Shown one piece after another: positions 48,201 to 58,949 of a stretch of DNA of 64,000 bases. The stretch comes from Schizochytrium sp. CCTCC M209059. Its lineage: Eukaryota > Sar > Bigyra > Thraustochytrida > Thraustochytriidae. The position numbers and the translations under genes are program-made. The first letter of the stretch is position 1; each line of letters starts with the position of its first letter. The DNA lies in assembly GCA_000818945.1 (NCBI GenBank), contig KN805380.1, positions 17,759 through 81,758 of the forward strand, in the 5' to 3' direction. The notes under the pieces were generated by a model that worked only from the letters and a program-made list of their open reading frames with translations, was not told the origin of the DNA and did not search any database.

Positions 48201-49601
48201 TCAGTTGATTTTGTTCTTGCCAAGCGCAAATACCTCAAAGCCCTTCTCGCGCAAACCAGCGTGGTCAAGGATGTTGCGGCCATCAAAGATGAAGGCAGGC
48301 TTCTCCATGACGCTGTAGATCTTGTCAAAGTCGAGCTCCTTGAATTCCTTCCACTCGGTAAGAATCACGACGGCGTGCGCGTCCTGCGCCGCCGCGTACA
48401 CGTCCTCGACACGGGTGATCTGGTTATCAATCTGGTCCTTCTCGCACTTGGCGTACAAGAGCTCGCGCTCCATATCCTCAGCAAGCACCTTGGGGTCGTA
48501 GACGCTGAGGCGCGCACCCTCCTCGAGCAGAAAGCGGCAGACGTCCGAGGCAGCGGTCTCGCGGGTGTCACCGGTGTCAGCCTTGAAGGCGAAGCCGAGC
48601 ACGGCAATCTTCTTGCGGGTCACCGTGTTAAACATGCGCTTGACAATGGTCTTGGCAAAACGCTCCTTTTGCAGCTCGTTCATCTTCACCACCCAGTTCC
48701 AGTACTCTGCCACGTCGTGGAGACCAAAGGACTCGCACAGGTACACAAGGTTAAGAATATCCTTCTTGAAGCAGCTGCCGCCGAAACCGACGCTGCTCTT
48801 GAGAAAGTGCTTGCCGATGCGGTAGTCCGTGCCCACGGCGCGGGCCACCTCGTCAACGTCAGCGCCGCTCACCTCGCAGAGAGCAGAGATCGAGTTGATC
48901 GAGCTCACGCGCTGCGCCAAAAAGGCATTTGCCACAAGCTTAGAAAGCTCCGACGACCACAGGTTCGTGGTGATGATGCGCTCACGCGGGCACCAGTACT
49001 CGTAGACGTCCACAAGCTTTTGCACGGCGGCATGGCCCTCGGGTGTCTGCTCGCCACCAATGAGGACGCGGCTTGGCTCGAGGAGATCCTCAATCGCAGT
49101 GCCCTCGGCAAGGAACTCGGGCGACGAGATAATCTGGTGCTTGATGCCCTTCTCGTTGGCCGCCAGGACACGGCCCATGCTCTCGGCGGTGCGCACGGGC
49201 ACCGTCGACTTCTCCACCACAATCTTGGGCGAGGTCGCCACCTTGGCGATGTTGCGCGCCACAAGCTCGCAGTTCGAGATGTTCGCAGCGCGGCCTGCGC
49301 CAATACCACTTGTCTTGGTCGGCGTGTTCACGCTCACAAAGATGATGTCACCCTTCTCCACGGCGCCGTCAACGTCCGTCGAGAAAAAGAGGTTCTTGTT
49401 CCGTCGCTCCTTGACGATTTCATCGAGGCCCGGCTCGTAGATCGGGAGCGTGTCCGAGTTCCAAGCCGCAATTTGCTTCTCGCTAATGTCCACCACCGTC
49501 ACGGTCACGTCGTGGCACTTGTAGGCGATCATCGCCATCGTCGGGCCGCCCACATAGCCGGCACCGATGCAGACAATCTGCAAGCCTGCGCACTTGCCCA
49601 T
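48201..49601 (-). CDS. UGDH: UDP-glucose 6-dehydrogenase
   Basis: 466 residues from the ATG of MGKCAGLQIVCIGAGYVGG; the frame extends 27 codons further upstream but that would cross the TATA-like box. The enzyme oxidises UDP-glucose to UDP-glucuronate with two NAD+. Visible motifs: Rossmann GAGYVGGPT (about 13), SVNTPTKT, VEKSTVPVRTAE, SPEFLAEGTAIEDL, the catalytic Cys in GFGGSCFKKDI (about 275), and the C-terminal NAD-side FAFKADTGDTRETAA. Length is in the normal eukaryotic range (about 465-495). The product feeds glycan, mucopolysaccharide or pentose-nucleotide synthesis. No membrane or signal sequence: cytosolic. Confidence 0.97.
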   Translation of the reverse strand: MGKCAGLQIVCIGAGYVGGPTMAMIAYKCHDVTVTVVDISEKQIAAWNSDTLPIYEPGLDEIVKERRNKNLFFSTDVDGAVEKGDIIFVSVNTPTKTSGIGAGRAANISNCELVARNIAKVATSPKIVVEKSTVPVRTAESMGRVLAANEKGIKHQIISSPEFLAEGTAIEDLLEPSRVLIGGEQTPEGHAAVQKLVDVYEYWCPRERIITTNLWSSELSKLVANAFLAQRVSSINSISALCEVSGADVDEVARAVGTDYRIGKHFLKSSVGFGGSCFKKDILNLVYLCESFGLHDVAEYWNWVVKMNELQKERFAKTIVKRMFNTVTRKKIAVLGFAFKADTGDTRETAASDVCRFLLEEGARLSVYDPKVLAEDMERELLYAKCEKDQIDNQITRVEDVYAAAQDAHAVVILTEWKEFKELDFDKIYSVMEKPAFIFDGRNILDHAGLREKGFEVFALGKNKIN

Positions 49602-49633
49602 CTTTCCTTCACAAATTGGTCTTGGCGTCGCTT

Positions 49634-49648
49634 TGTATATATATACCT
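49634..49648 (-). promoter_or_regulatory. TATA-like box before UDP-glucose dehydrogenase
   Basis: The minus strand reads GGTATATATATAC about 33-47 bp upstream of the start codon. That distance allows a short 5' leader. It is the clearest TATA-like element I found in the window. Confidence 0.45.
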
Positions 49649-49671
49649 GCGTCAACCCGCGTCGGCACATT

Positions 49672-49695
49672 CGTTCATTCATTCATTCATTCAGT
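49672..49695. repeat. (CATT)n run
   Basis: TTCATTCATTCATTCATTCAGTCAGTC: short tetranucleotide run upstream of UDP-glucose dehydrogenase. Confidence 0.8.
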
Positions 49696-50064
49696 CAGTC
49701 GATGAGAGTTGCCGCTCGGAGTCAGTTATGCCGTCCCTTAATTCCCTACACGCCATCGCACACCTCGTCCCTGCCCGTGCATGCATGCACATTGCATAAA
49801 CCCTCGCTCTCCTCGAGACTCCGCGCCCTCTCATCTAACAACAAACAAGGTGCAGCGGAGCACGCGCACACAACATAATAAGGCCAGACAGACAGAGAGG
49901 GAGAGAGGGAAAAGGCCAGTCTGGGTCAAACAAAGGCCAGCCTGTACATCAGGACTTCTATGCTCAGCCCGCAATCCGCTCTTCTCTGCCGCGCAGGCAG
50001 GCATCCCGTCCCGCCCTGCCCACTGCGTACCGATTGCTCCCCGTCGTTCCTGTTGCCCTCGTCC

Positions 50065-50097
<33 letters not shown>

Positions 50098-51467
50098 CGA
50101 GCAAGCAGCGTAGCAGCATGCAAGCATGCTTGCTCGTGCGCCATGCCTTTCAAGAATCTCCTCTGCATCCCTGCACTGCCCCCGCTCGACGCCGACGCCT
50201 GCCTTCCCGCGACCGCTCGCGCCGTGCTGCTGCGCCGCCGCGCCGCGCCGCGCCTCGCCTCGCCTCGCCTCGCCACCCACCCTCGCGCGCCTCCGCGTGC
50301 CGCGCCGCGCTCACTCACCGTCTCGTTGATCTCAGTATGGTCGCCGGAGGCACCTCGAAGGAAAAAGAAAATCAAGAATTAAAAAAAATGCGAAAAAGTG
50401 GGAAAATTAGGACGCACTCTTAGATGCCAGACGACGGTCGCCGCCCAGCGCACGCGCCCAAAGGGCTTCTCCACTGGCAGTATACCTCCTTCGGGTCCGT
50501 CTCGATGGCGTTGACTTATTTCTCCTCCTCAGGCTCAAGTCGCTAGCTGCAGCTGCACGCAGACTGGCCATGAGATCTCCTTGGACGGCGCCGCCCGGCA
50601 GAAAGAGCACTCTATTGACCTAGTGTTTGTTGCATTTCGCGGCCCGCCACCCTGAAGGAGCACGGAACGGCGACGGAGGCAAAGCAACTTGCAAGGCCGG
50701 AAGTGAGAGCGAGAGAGAAGCCAGAACGGGATGGATTAACCTACGCGGCGTGAAAAGACGAATTTTAATCAGTCAAGAATCAAGAGCATGGCGATCATTT
50801 CGCAGTGAACGTGTACTACGGATATACCTGAAACACCACTGGCGAGGGGCAACTGCCTGCAGCGGGCCGTGCGGCCGCCGGTACTTTCTGCTGCGAAGGG
50901 CGTGGCGGCTGCAGAGTTTCACCCTCTTTTGACCTCGACGTCACCGCGCAGCGACTCGCACCCTAGCCCCCACGTCTGGCCCTGGCTGCCGCTCAGCTCC
51001 GCACGAACGACCAGCGTACAAGACCCGACATCACTGCGCTCCTTATTTAACTACTATTACATGTACATTGCTTTGTATTTATATCAAGTCTGGTAATATT
51101 AAACAATTTTACTAATGAAGGCAAGAGATGCAAACTAACCCCCTCACTACGGCGCGTGCTCATAGATATGACCCAAATTGCACACTACAAAGGGGAATAG
51201 TCACAAAGTTGTAGTCACTCCAGCGGGGCGAAAGAAGGAGAGGGGCAGCTGGGCAAGATTCGTCAAGAAAGCCAAGATTCGCCAAGATTCGCCCTCGCAG
51301 ATTCTCTTCTCAGCGAAAGGAGAGAGATCTTTGGTGATGGCTAAATGCGGGCGCAATCGGCAAATTTTGCAAATTTTTAAGGAAAGGTAGAGCAGGAAAA
51401 AAAAAAAAGATTGAATGGTTCTTTGGCTGCGATTGAACGTCTAGCCACTAGAAAGGTTTAGAAGACG
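49696..51467. other. Intergenic region without a recognised gene
   Basis: About 1.8 kb between UDP-glucose dehydrogenase and the 3' end of the SNF2-RING gene. There are GTC/CGG runs near 50060-50100 and GCCTCGCCTCG iterations near 50250-50275. Open frames here are short, overlapping and low in complexity. Confidence 0.5.
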
Positions 51468-54400
51468 TCAAACGATAAATTCGTAGTCATCATCACTACT
51501 CGAATCCCAAGGGATCGGATTCAAAGAAGGGTCTTGAATCTGCACTCCATTCGATGAGGGTGGTGGTAGTTGGATGATTGAGAGATCACTCTCGCTCGAA
51601 TCAAGCGAGTCGAGGTCACTGTCTTCGTTGACTTCATCTTCATCCTCCTGATCTCTATCTGCAGCCACATCGTGATCGCCGTCCACACGACGATTCTCCT
51701 CATCCTCCTCTTCTGTCGAGGTCGCGGCCTCGCTCATACCTGTGATGAAACGCAAGTACCTGCGACTTCCCAAAGCTTGCTCTTGGTTCGAAACCGCGCC
51801 GCTGACTCCCGCTTCGTCGGGATCTACAAGCAACTCGTCTTCCGCTTCTTGAACAGTGACGCGATCGCGCTCCATGCGCCATGCCAAAACCCGATCCTCC
51901 ACCGTCCCTCGCGTAAAGTAGCAAATCGTCTCCACAGGACGCGTTTGTCCGATGCGATGCACGCGGTTGATGGCCTGCTGCTCCTCACCTTGCTTCAAAA
52001 AGGGCTCAAAGAGAAGCACTCGCGTCGCGATTGTCAGCGTCAGCCCCGCGGCTGCGCTCGAGCTTTGCAGCACGAGCACGCGTACAGCATCATTCTTTAA
52101 AAACGCTTCGAGCGCTGTCCGCAAGACAGGAACTCGGTCGCCTTTGACAATGCGCGCATGCAAAACTTCCTCCTGTTGCAGCACACTTGAAAGATGTAAG
52201 ACGGTTTGACGCTGCTGCGAAAACACGACCGTCTTTCCCTCCTGTGTGGCGAACCGCTTCAGATCGCTCACCACGCGAGCCATCTTTGATCCCCGTTTCT
52301 CGCGGTTCTGCTCCGACGGGTTCGCGTGGCCCTGGAACCCCGTCACTACCGCAAGCAAATTGATGAAGTTCGTGCTCAACGCCTCGAGACCTACGCGCGA
52401 CACCACGCTTTGCGTCGCGGCTTCACTCAGCGCAAATCGAGCGAGTTCCCGACTTGCCTCCTCAGCGTCCGGGCATGCACTCCAGCGAGCAGCCGAAGGT
52501 AAGCCAATAGATTCCACGACTTCGTCGTCATTAGGACTTGTGTCCATGGCTTCCCCGTTCTCTACACGCTCGCCTCCTTCTTCGGCATCCCCGTCGTCGC
52601 CATTTTCATCCTCGACAGCCTCGTTGCCACGCCGCATGCTTCGCGTTACCTTGCGCGTAGCTCTGCTCGTCTTGCCTTTGTCCTTGGACTCTTCCTCTTT
52701 GCCTGCCTCAACTTCACCATCTTTCGTCCCTGTGTTCTCGTCGTCGACATCACCAGAGGCGCTTGCCACGCCAAGAGCATCCATCTTCGACGAGGGTTCC
52801 AAGACACGGTAGATATCATTGTACGCCAGCTTGCGGCGACACAGTGGACACGGAAAGCGCCGCACCTCGTTCCTCAACATATGCCACGTTCTCCCTTCGG
52901 TGGCCTTGATGTGCTGCTCAATGCAGCCCTCACAAAACAAATGAATGCACATTGTGCATGTGGGTCGCTCCATCTTGTCGAGACAAATGCCGCACTCTGG
53001 CACATTGGTCTTGTCAATGAGTTCCTGCAATGCCATCAAACCCTGTCTCTCCAACGTATCGACGCGAGATGCACCCCGCTCGTACGCAGCCTGCAACGTA
53101 TTGGCATAGGTTCGAAGATCTTGCGCCAGCTTGGACTGTTCGGCAATCGTAGCCTCCAGCACAGCAATCCGCGAAAACTTTTCCGATACAGCCTCGTGCA
53201 TATTCTTCACGGCACCGTGCCACTCGTGGCCCACGAGCATATGGGCCCAGTCAAAGACCTCCACCAGACCGGTATCAGCGCGACGCACCGCAATTTTACC
53301 CTCGTCAAAGTCCACACGCACGATCTCATCCGCGTAAATTACCGCGCTGCCGCGTGTTGCTTGAAATGCAAGCCGATGACCGCCTCGAGACGCTAGTCCA
53401 GTGCGCCTCTTTTTACTCGACGTACGCGAACCCAATTCTGTCTCCTCTTCTTGGACTGCATTCTCGTCTTCTGATGCGCTCTCCGCCGCTTCTTCAACCT
53501 CGCGCCGTCTTCGCTTGCCTGCGCGCTTCGCACCGTTCGCAATCATCTTCGAATTGCCATCATCTGAAACCATGACGCTTGACGCGGACGACGACACTAT
53601 AATCTCGCTCCATGGGATCTCGCGCACGCTACCGTCCTCCAAACGCACACGCGCTGCACGCACACGATCGTCTACATGAAGCACTTTCGATATCTGATAC
53701 TCGGTCGGTCGGTTTGAAGTTCGCGTCGGAGACATGGACGCCACGCGCGCCATCAATTGCGCCTTGCCTGCGAGCTCAAAGGCGGGCCGCATCTCTCCAT
53801 CATTTCCGATACTTGTTGCAGCTGTACTTCCGCCCGTTGCGGCTGAAGAGCTTGCCGACGACAGAGCATCTCCCTTGAGCCCGAATTTCACCGAAAACGA
53901 CGCATATGGAGCGTCTAGCAATGCAGACGACACTCCAAAGTGGTGACTCAGTGCCGCACGAAGAGCAGCCTTTTCGATCTCAGAATCGACGCCAATCAAA
54001 ACGATCAAGTCGTCCACCCGTCGTTCCGAAGCACTTGCGCTGCAATACCACTCACGTACGCGAGTGCGAAGAGAGGGATCGCGCTTCAGCGGTGTGTGAA
54101 AGAGTCTTGCAACGATATCTGCGTGAGCTCTGTCTAGCACGCGTTCGAGGCGGCGCGCTGCAAGTGCTTCGCGGTCACTATCAACCATGAGCTTCTGCAG
54201 CTTGTCCACATCGATGCCATGTATATTCATGAGCGAGGTCTGCGCCATCGACTCTTCCGCGGCGATGCGGTCCAGCGATTCGCGATTCAGACCAACTCGT
54301 TTACAGACATCGAGCAACGTCAACCTTGCAGTGTCCGTCTTCTCCTCCTCCTCGGCCTCGACGTTTGCCTCGTCTGGAGCAGCGTACGGCGCAACGTAGC

Positions 54401-57400
54401 GGACCTCGGACGCAGCGAGCAGTCGCTCTTCGCCATCAAGAAAACGCACTTTGATGGCTCCAGCGCTCTCGTCAACAGCGAGCAGCTTGCTCACGAGATA
54501 AAAGGCTCGCTTTCCGCCGGCAGCAAAGCGTGCCTCAAAACGAGCACCTTCAAAGGTTAGCGCCACAGGCAGGATTGGGAGTGTCAGACCGATGCCCGGA
54601 CTGCAGGTCTCATCGAAGTCAGCTCGCAATACCTGAACAACCCGCTCTAGACAGCGGTGCCCATGATGCAGGGGCAAAATACTATCAATGAGGCGCCGTC
54701 GAATGCCCACTGGATCATCCGTCAGTTTCACAGACGTCTCGCGCCCTGGAAATTGCAGTTTAATGGTTGTCCGCTCCATCTGTCGTCCAAAGTCCATGAG
54801 CGAGGTCTCCTGATCAATCACGATCTCATAGCGAAACTCGCTCGAGAGCGAAGCAAGCTCGCTGCAGAGCTGTTCTGATGACATTTGCTCGTATCGGCGA
54901 AAGGCGGCGTCTGCCTCGGCCTGCGCCTCCTCGAGACGCTTCACGCATCGCATCACGCGGGCTGCACGACGAAAGAGTATTCCAGACACTGCACGTTTTT
55001 GTCCATATGCCAAAACCTCGACGCGCACATTCTCATCATTTCGACTTTGCATCATGCGCATAGCCAGGTACTTGCCGCTCGTGATAGCCTGCACAGCCCA
55101 TCGCCAACGCAGCCGAGGCAGACTCCCGCCCTTGGCCGAGCACAAAGCCTCGCTGCTTCCGCGAAGAGCAGTTTCGAGCTTGTCCTTGGTCTCATTGAGC
55201 CGTTCAAGAATATGTTCTCGCACAGCGCCGGCAGCGGCGCCGGCGCCAGCGCCTGCCGTTGCGGCATACTGCTGGCGATTCAGGCTGCTCACCATGGTAC
55301 TAGCACCACCAGCACCACTACGACCACCCCGCGATGAAGAGCTCTTGCTCGCCACAGCGGCTTCGGCCGAAAGCAAAAGGTCCCGCAACTCGTCTCCAGG
55401 AAGCGCCGGGAAGCCAGAGAAGATGTCCGAAATCAACCGCGACTCCTCACGATTTCTTAGGACGTCCCGCGCGCGGAGCGTCTGAAGCACGTCGCGCACA
55501 AAGGTATTGAGGTTGGACAACTGTTGTGGTGCTCCGTTGCCGCCGCTGACGAGTTGCGGGGACGACGCAAACGTGCGCAAGAGCTCGGCGCCCACCGCCC
55601 ATGGACGACTTTGCGCGTGCCGCATGCTGCGGCGCTGGTTGCGAACTTCCATGAGCCCCACGGCGCGGTTGACGAGAACCTCAATGTATCGGTACAAAGC
55701 TCGTTCGGGAGACGCCAGGGGAACGCCAACGAATCGCATGGTTGCCACAGGAAGCTCCAGGATCGTCTTGGATGGGTTTGCAATGTAGGTTTGCTTCTTG
55801 GAGTGGCGCATCATGATGTGGCTGAGCAAAAGGCCGAGACGCGAGAGGCTATTCTCGTCGCGAGCCTCATAAGGAGTTTTGACGCAGCGACCCCAAAAAC
55901 CATCCGAGTTGTCCGGCAAACAAAAAGGAATGACGCCCAAGAAATTAAGCTCCCCGTGAATGTCATCAATGCCGGTGTACACGGGCGTGCCCGAAATCAT
56001 CCAGCGCGCTCGCGCCGTGATGCTGCGACACTTGGAGGCAAGCACCGTGGTCGAACTGCGGATCTCTTGCATTTCATCCAGGCACACACGACGCCAATGC
56101 ACCATATTGATCAGCAAGCTACACTGCTGTACACTGCGATAGGTGGCGAGGACAATGTCGCACGCCGCGAGATCTTGGGCCGCCTTTTCGGTATCGGGGC
56201 CTCGGCGTCGCGTCATTACATTCGAGAAAATGATATCATCGGCGACATCATCAGAGGCTGGTGGTGCATCTGTTCCATTTTCTGGCACAGCCGACGATGA
56301 AGGAGATGATGAAGAAGTAGAAGAAGAGGATGAGGAAGTAGAAGAAGATGAGGAGGAGGAGGGAGCGCAAAGGGAAGTGGAAGTAAAAGTAGAAGCACCA
56401 GGAAGCGGCGGTTCGGACGCGGCTGCGCTCGAAGGGCCCATGTGACGTCGCAAAGTGGCAAATTCCCTGTACTGCTCCGTACGACTCTCGAGCGTGGCAA
56501 TTCGAAGGCCACGCGGCTTCTCGAGACACTTTTCTAATTCCTCCGCCCATTGAGGGAGAAGCGCGTCTGGGACCACAAAGAGAGAGGCTTGAGACGCATA
56601 AAGATCCTCGCGTGGAGCATAATCTACCTCTGGGGAGACGCGATCGTGAAGTATGAGAGCAATAAACTCAAGCGTCTTGCCAAGTCCCATTTCTTCACAT
56701 ACGAGCCCACCACGCACAAGAGGAGGCTTTTGCAGTCGCAGCTCGCCAAGCTCGCTCGAAAAGAAAAAGCTTTCCCCGATGTTGGATTCAGTCGACTCGG
56801 ATTCGACATTAACCTCGACCTCGGCCTCGGCCTCGGCCTTGGCCTTGGTCCCTTTTGGCCGTAATGATGCTTTCCTTCCTATCGTTCCGGCTTCCTCGGC
56901 TTCCTCTTGACGAGTTGGCAACCACGCACGCTCCTCCCAAAAACATCCATTGAGACCGTGCGGGAGGCGTTCCTGGTCAATCATCCACTGCAGCGTTTGC
57001 AGCTGGTAGTCACGCATTTCAAGCGCGAGACCAGGCGGCGATGCTTCATACTGCGCGTATCCCACACTCTCGTGACTCGCGAGGAGCGAAGTGATCGTGA
57101 ATTGGTCGCCTTGACGAGTCGAAGCACCGTCCAAGGACTTGCGAAACACAGGCTCGCCGGTCCATTGCTTGGAAAGGGGCGCAACAATGCCCCCAGATGG
57201 ATGAAGGATGCGAAGAAGCACGCGCAGACCTTCGTCTGCAATCATGTAAAATAAAAGACGATTCACGTAGAGATGAAAACGCGCGCGCACCTCTGTCTTG
57301 CCACGCTGCTCAATCTGCGAAACGCAGCGCACAAAGGGCGTTTTCCATGGCGAGACACGTGGATGCTGGTATGTCGTCACCATATCGATCCACTGGAGCA

Positions 57401-58124
57401 GCTCCTCCGGACTGTACTCCGTCCCATCATGCGTTTCGTGCTTCACCTGGACTTTGCCACCATAAACGGCCTTTCGCAGCTTGGCCATGGAGATGGGCGA
57501 CTCCACAGCTGCGGGCTCGCCGGTGTCCTGTCGCCACAAGAGACGCTGCAGAATGGCCTTGGGAGTTTCCTTGTTCCCAGTCATGGTCGCCAAAGTGTAC
57601 GACTTGTGCGGTCCGGGTGGCGTGTACATGAGCCAATCTTTCACGAACGAATTGCGACCCTTGAGGTACATGTCGATGTAGCCAACGCGTCGAAAAGCGT
57701 CAAAGTACGGGCGCAGCTCGCTCTTGGCCAGGCTCTTGGCTGGATCATAGCCACGGAGCCCCTGCGAGCAGATGTGGCTGTATTGTGCGGCGCGGTCGCC
57801 ACCGCAACCTCGAGCCCAATCCTGGGGCAGCTGTGCGGGTTTACCCGTAAAAAACGAGATCGTTTCGGGGACTTCGGAGCCAAACTTGTCGTAAGACACG
57901 GTGTAGCGCGTATGCCAAACATCATAATCGTCTTCTTGTTTGACATTAGCGCTTGCTCCCGCCGCATTGCCGCCAGCCTTGTTGCGCGGGGTCTTCTTGG
58001 CCTTACCTTTCGGGGCAGCTTCAGCCTTGGCCTTGGCCTCTTTTTCGGCTGTCTCCTTCTCCTTGGCCGCACGACGCGCCGCAGACTGCCGTGTCGACCG
58101 ACGCCGGGGTGGCGCGTTATTCAT
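51468..58124 (-). CDS. SNF2-family helicase with RING finger (SHPRH/Rad5-like E3 ligase)
   Basis: 2218 residues from the first ATG (MNNAPPRRRS); a GTG ten codons earlier also opens the frame. The ATPase core starts near 370 (MRDYQLQTLQWMI), with Walker A CEEMGLGKTLEF (about 478), box II VCLDEMQEI (about 687) and ISGTPVYTGIDDIHGEL. It then breaks for about 1000 residues. A C3HC4 RING follows at about 1713-1762 (CGICLDKM, CMIHLFCEGCIEQH, CPLCRR). The second ATPase lobe is at about 1968-2080 (KTVVFSQQRQTV, AINRVHRIGQT). RING placed between the two helicase lobes is the SHPRH/Rad5/HLTF arrangement; DEMQ and the large insert favour SHPRH. These enzymes polyubiquitinate PCNA in post-replication repair. 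The insert contains three Tudor-like beta repeats (see findings). Both ends are acidic or Lys/Ala-rich and disordered. Confidence 0.92.
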   Translation of the reverse strand: MNNAPPRRRSTRQSAARRAAKEKETAEKEAKAKAEAAPKGKAKKTPRNKAGGNAAGASANVKQEDDYDVWHTRYTVSYDKFGSEVPETISFFTGKPAQLPQDWARGCGGDRAAQYSHICSQGLRGYDPAKSLAKSELRPYFDAFRRVGYIDMYLKGRNSFVKDWLMYTPPGPHKSYTLATMTGNKETPKAILQRLLWRQDTGEPAAVESPISMAKLRKAVYGGKVQVKHETHDGTEYSPEELLQWIDMVTTYQHPRVSPWKTPFVRCVSQIEQRGKTEVRARFHLYVNRLLFYMIADEGLRVLLRILHPSGGIVAPLSKQWTGEPVFRKSLDGASTRQGDQFTITSLLASHESVGYAQYEASPPGLALEMRDYQLQTLQWMIDQERLPHGLNGCFWEERAWLPTRQEEAEEAGTIGRKASLRPKGTKAKAEAEAEVEVNVESESTESNIGESFFFSSELGELRLQKPPLVRGGLVCEEMGLGKTLEFIALILHDRVSPEVDYAPREDLYASQASLFVVPDALLPQWAEELEKCLEKPRGLRIATLESRTEQYREFATLRRHMGPSSAAASEPPLPGASTFTSTSLCAPSSSSSSSTSSSSSSTSSSSPSSSAVPENGTDAPPASDDVADDIIFSNVMTRRRGPDTEKAAQDLAACDIVLATYRSVQQCSLLINMVHWRRVCLDEMQEIRSSTTVLASKCRSITARARWMISGTPVYTGIDDIHGELNFLGVIPFCLPDNSDGFWGRCVKTPYEARDENSLSRLGLLLSHIMMRHSKKQTYIANPSKTILELPVATMRFVGVPLASPERALYRYIEVLVNRAVGLMEVRNQRRSMRHAQSRPWAVGAELLRTFASSPQLVSGGNGAPQQLSNLNTFVRDVLQTLRARDVLRNREESRLISDIFSGFPALPGDELRDLLLSAEAAVASKSSSSRGGRSGAGGASTMVSSLNRQQYAATAGAGAGAAAGAVREHILERLNETKDKLETALRGSSEALCSAKGGSLPRLRWRWAVQAITSGKYLAMRMMQSRNDENVRVEVLAYGQKRAVSGILFRRAARVMRCVKRLEEAQAEADAAFRRYEQMSSEQLCSELASLSSEFRYEIVIDQETSLMDFGRQMERTTIKLQFPGRETSVKLTDDPVGIRRRLIDSILPLHHGHRCLERVVQVLRADFDETCSPGIGLTLPILPVALTFEGARFEARFAAGGKRAFYLVSKLLAVDESAGAIKVRFLDGEERLLAASEVRYVAPYAAPDEANVEAEEEEKTDTARLTLLDVCKRVGLNRESLDRIAAEESMAQTSLMNIHGIDVDKLQKLMVDSDREALAARRLERVLDRAHADIVARLFHTPLKRDPSLRTRVREWYCSASASERRVDDLIVLIGVDSEIEKAALRAALSHHFGVSSALLDAPYASFSVKFGLKGDALSSASSSAATGGSTAATSIGNDGEMRPAFELAGKAQLMARVASMSPTRTSNRPTEYQISKVLHVDDRVRAARVRLEDGSVREIPWSEIIVSSSASSVMVSDDGNSKMIANGAKRAGKRRRREVEEAAESASEDENAVQEEETELGSRTSSKKRRTGLASRGGHRLAFQATRGSAVIYADEIVRVDFDEGKIAVRRADTGLVEVFDWAHMLVGHEWHGAVKNMHEAVSEKFSRIAVLEATIAEQSKLAQDLRTYANTLQAAYERGASRVDTLERQGLMALQELIDKTNVPECGICLDKMERPTCTMCIHLFCEGCIEQHIKATEGRTWHMLRNEVRRFPCPLCRRKLAYNDIYRVLEPSSKMDALGVASASGDVDDENTGTKDGEVEAGKEEESKDKGKTSRATRKVTRSMRRGNEAVEDENGDDGDAEEGGERVENGEAMDTSPNDDEVVESIGLPSAARWSACPDAEEASRELARFALSEAATQSVVSRVGLEALSTNFINLLAVVTGFQGHANPSEQNREKRGSKMARVVSDLKRFATQEGKTVVFSQQRQTVLHLSSVLQQEEVLHARIVKGDRVPVLRTALEAFLKNDAVRVLVLQSSSAAAGLTLTIATRVLLFEPFLKQGEEQQAINRVHRIGQTRPVETICYFTRGTVEDRVLAWRMERDRVTVQEAEDELLVDPDEAGVSGAVSNQEQALGSRRYLRFITGMSEAATSTEEEDEENRRVDGDHDVAADRDQEDEDEVNEDSDLDSLDSSESDLSIIQLPPPSSNGVQIQDPSLNPIPWDSSSDDDYEFIV

Positions 58125-58359
58125 GGTGGTCCTCTGGCGTGTTGTCTTGCACACAGGTGACGATGCGCACTTCCGTCGTTGTCGTTCTCGCAGTCGCTGC
58201 CGGCCTTTTTAGCGTCGCCGCCGCGCAGCCACGGCGGACTTGCAGAGGCAAGACCTCGAACGGAGGGCACCACGCTATGATAACCTGCGCGGTAGGGAGA
58301 GGGGGCGGAGCGCAGAGAACGTTCGTTGGCGACCACCTGCGGACAGTGGCCTCTGCCGC

Positions 58360-58402
58360 ACGAACGAACGAACGAAGGACCGCGGTCGTTCGTTCGTTCG
58401 TC
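58360..58402. repeat. Near-perfect palindrome built from CGAA/TTCG units
   Basis: Left arm ACGAACGAACGAACGAAGGACC and right arm GGTCGTTCGTTCGTTCGT flank a CCGCGG core. About 19 positions pair with one mismatch. It lies 236 bp upstream of the SNF2-RING start codon. Confidence 0.8.
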
Positions 58403-58911
58403 AACTTGAAGGTTGTCGCCGCGGATTTGAACCGCAACTCGCCTCGCAGTGACGCCGACCGATCCCCTCGCCCTCGGAACAGCTGGCCGTCTGCCTGTCT
58501 ATCTGCCAGCCAGGCACGCAGGCAGGCTGACTGGCTGGCTGTGTCGGCCGCGCTCCTCGACTTGGGCCCGGCGCTCCACTCTCCGCTCTCGCGCACGCAC
58601 CTCTCGCGGCCTTCGAGTCTTTCCAGGTTTGCTTGAGGTCTCGGGCGTGAGAGCGGTAAAAGAGCGCGACAAGAGCGAGTTCCGCACTAGAACCTTTGGA
58701 TCAACGCGGGACCGCGCTCTCATTGCATTCACAGTCAAGTCGACCAGCTGGTGCAGAACACGCACACTTTGTCAGAATCGCTGTCTCTGAGACGGTCGGG
58801 GTGCGCTGCTGCTGACAGCGAGTGGGGAAATGGATGAGTGAGTGGGACTTGTCTTGAAAGGAACAGCAACCTGAAGTCTTCTCGATGGTTTCGGGTTCCG
58901 CAGATATTTCT

Positions 58912-58949
58912 TTCCTTTTCCTTTTCCTTTTCCTTTTCCTTTCCTTTTC
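58912..58949. repeat. (CTTTTC)n hexanucleotide repeat
   Basis: Five to six tandem TTCCTT units, pyrimidine only on the plus strand. Confidence 0.85.

Noticed and set aside
48195..49799. 534-codon plus-strand frame opposite UDP-glucose dehydrogenase
   Set aside because: Antisense shadow of a gene with full catalytic motifs; the shadow itself has no domain.
58418..58460. T-arm-like GGTTCAAATCC on the minus strand
   Set aside because: No acceptor stem, D-arm or anticodon arm can be paired around it.
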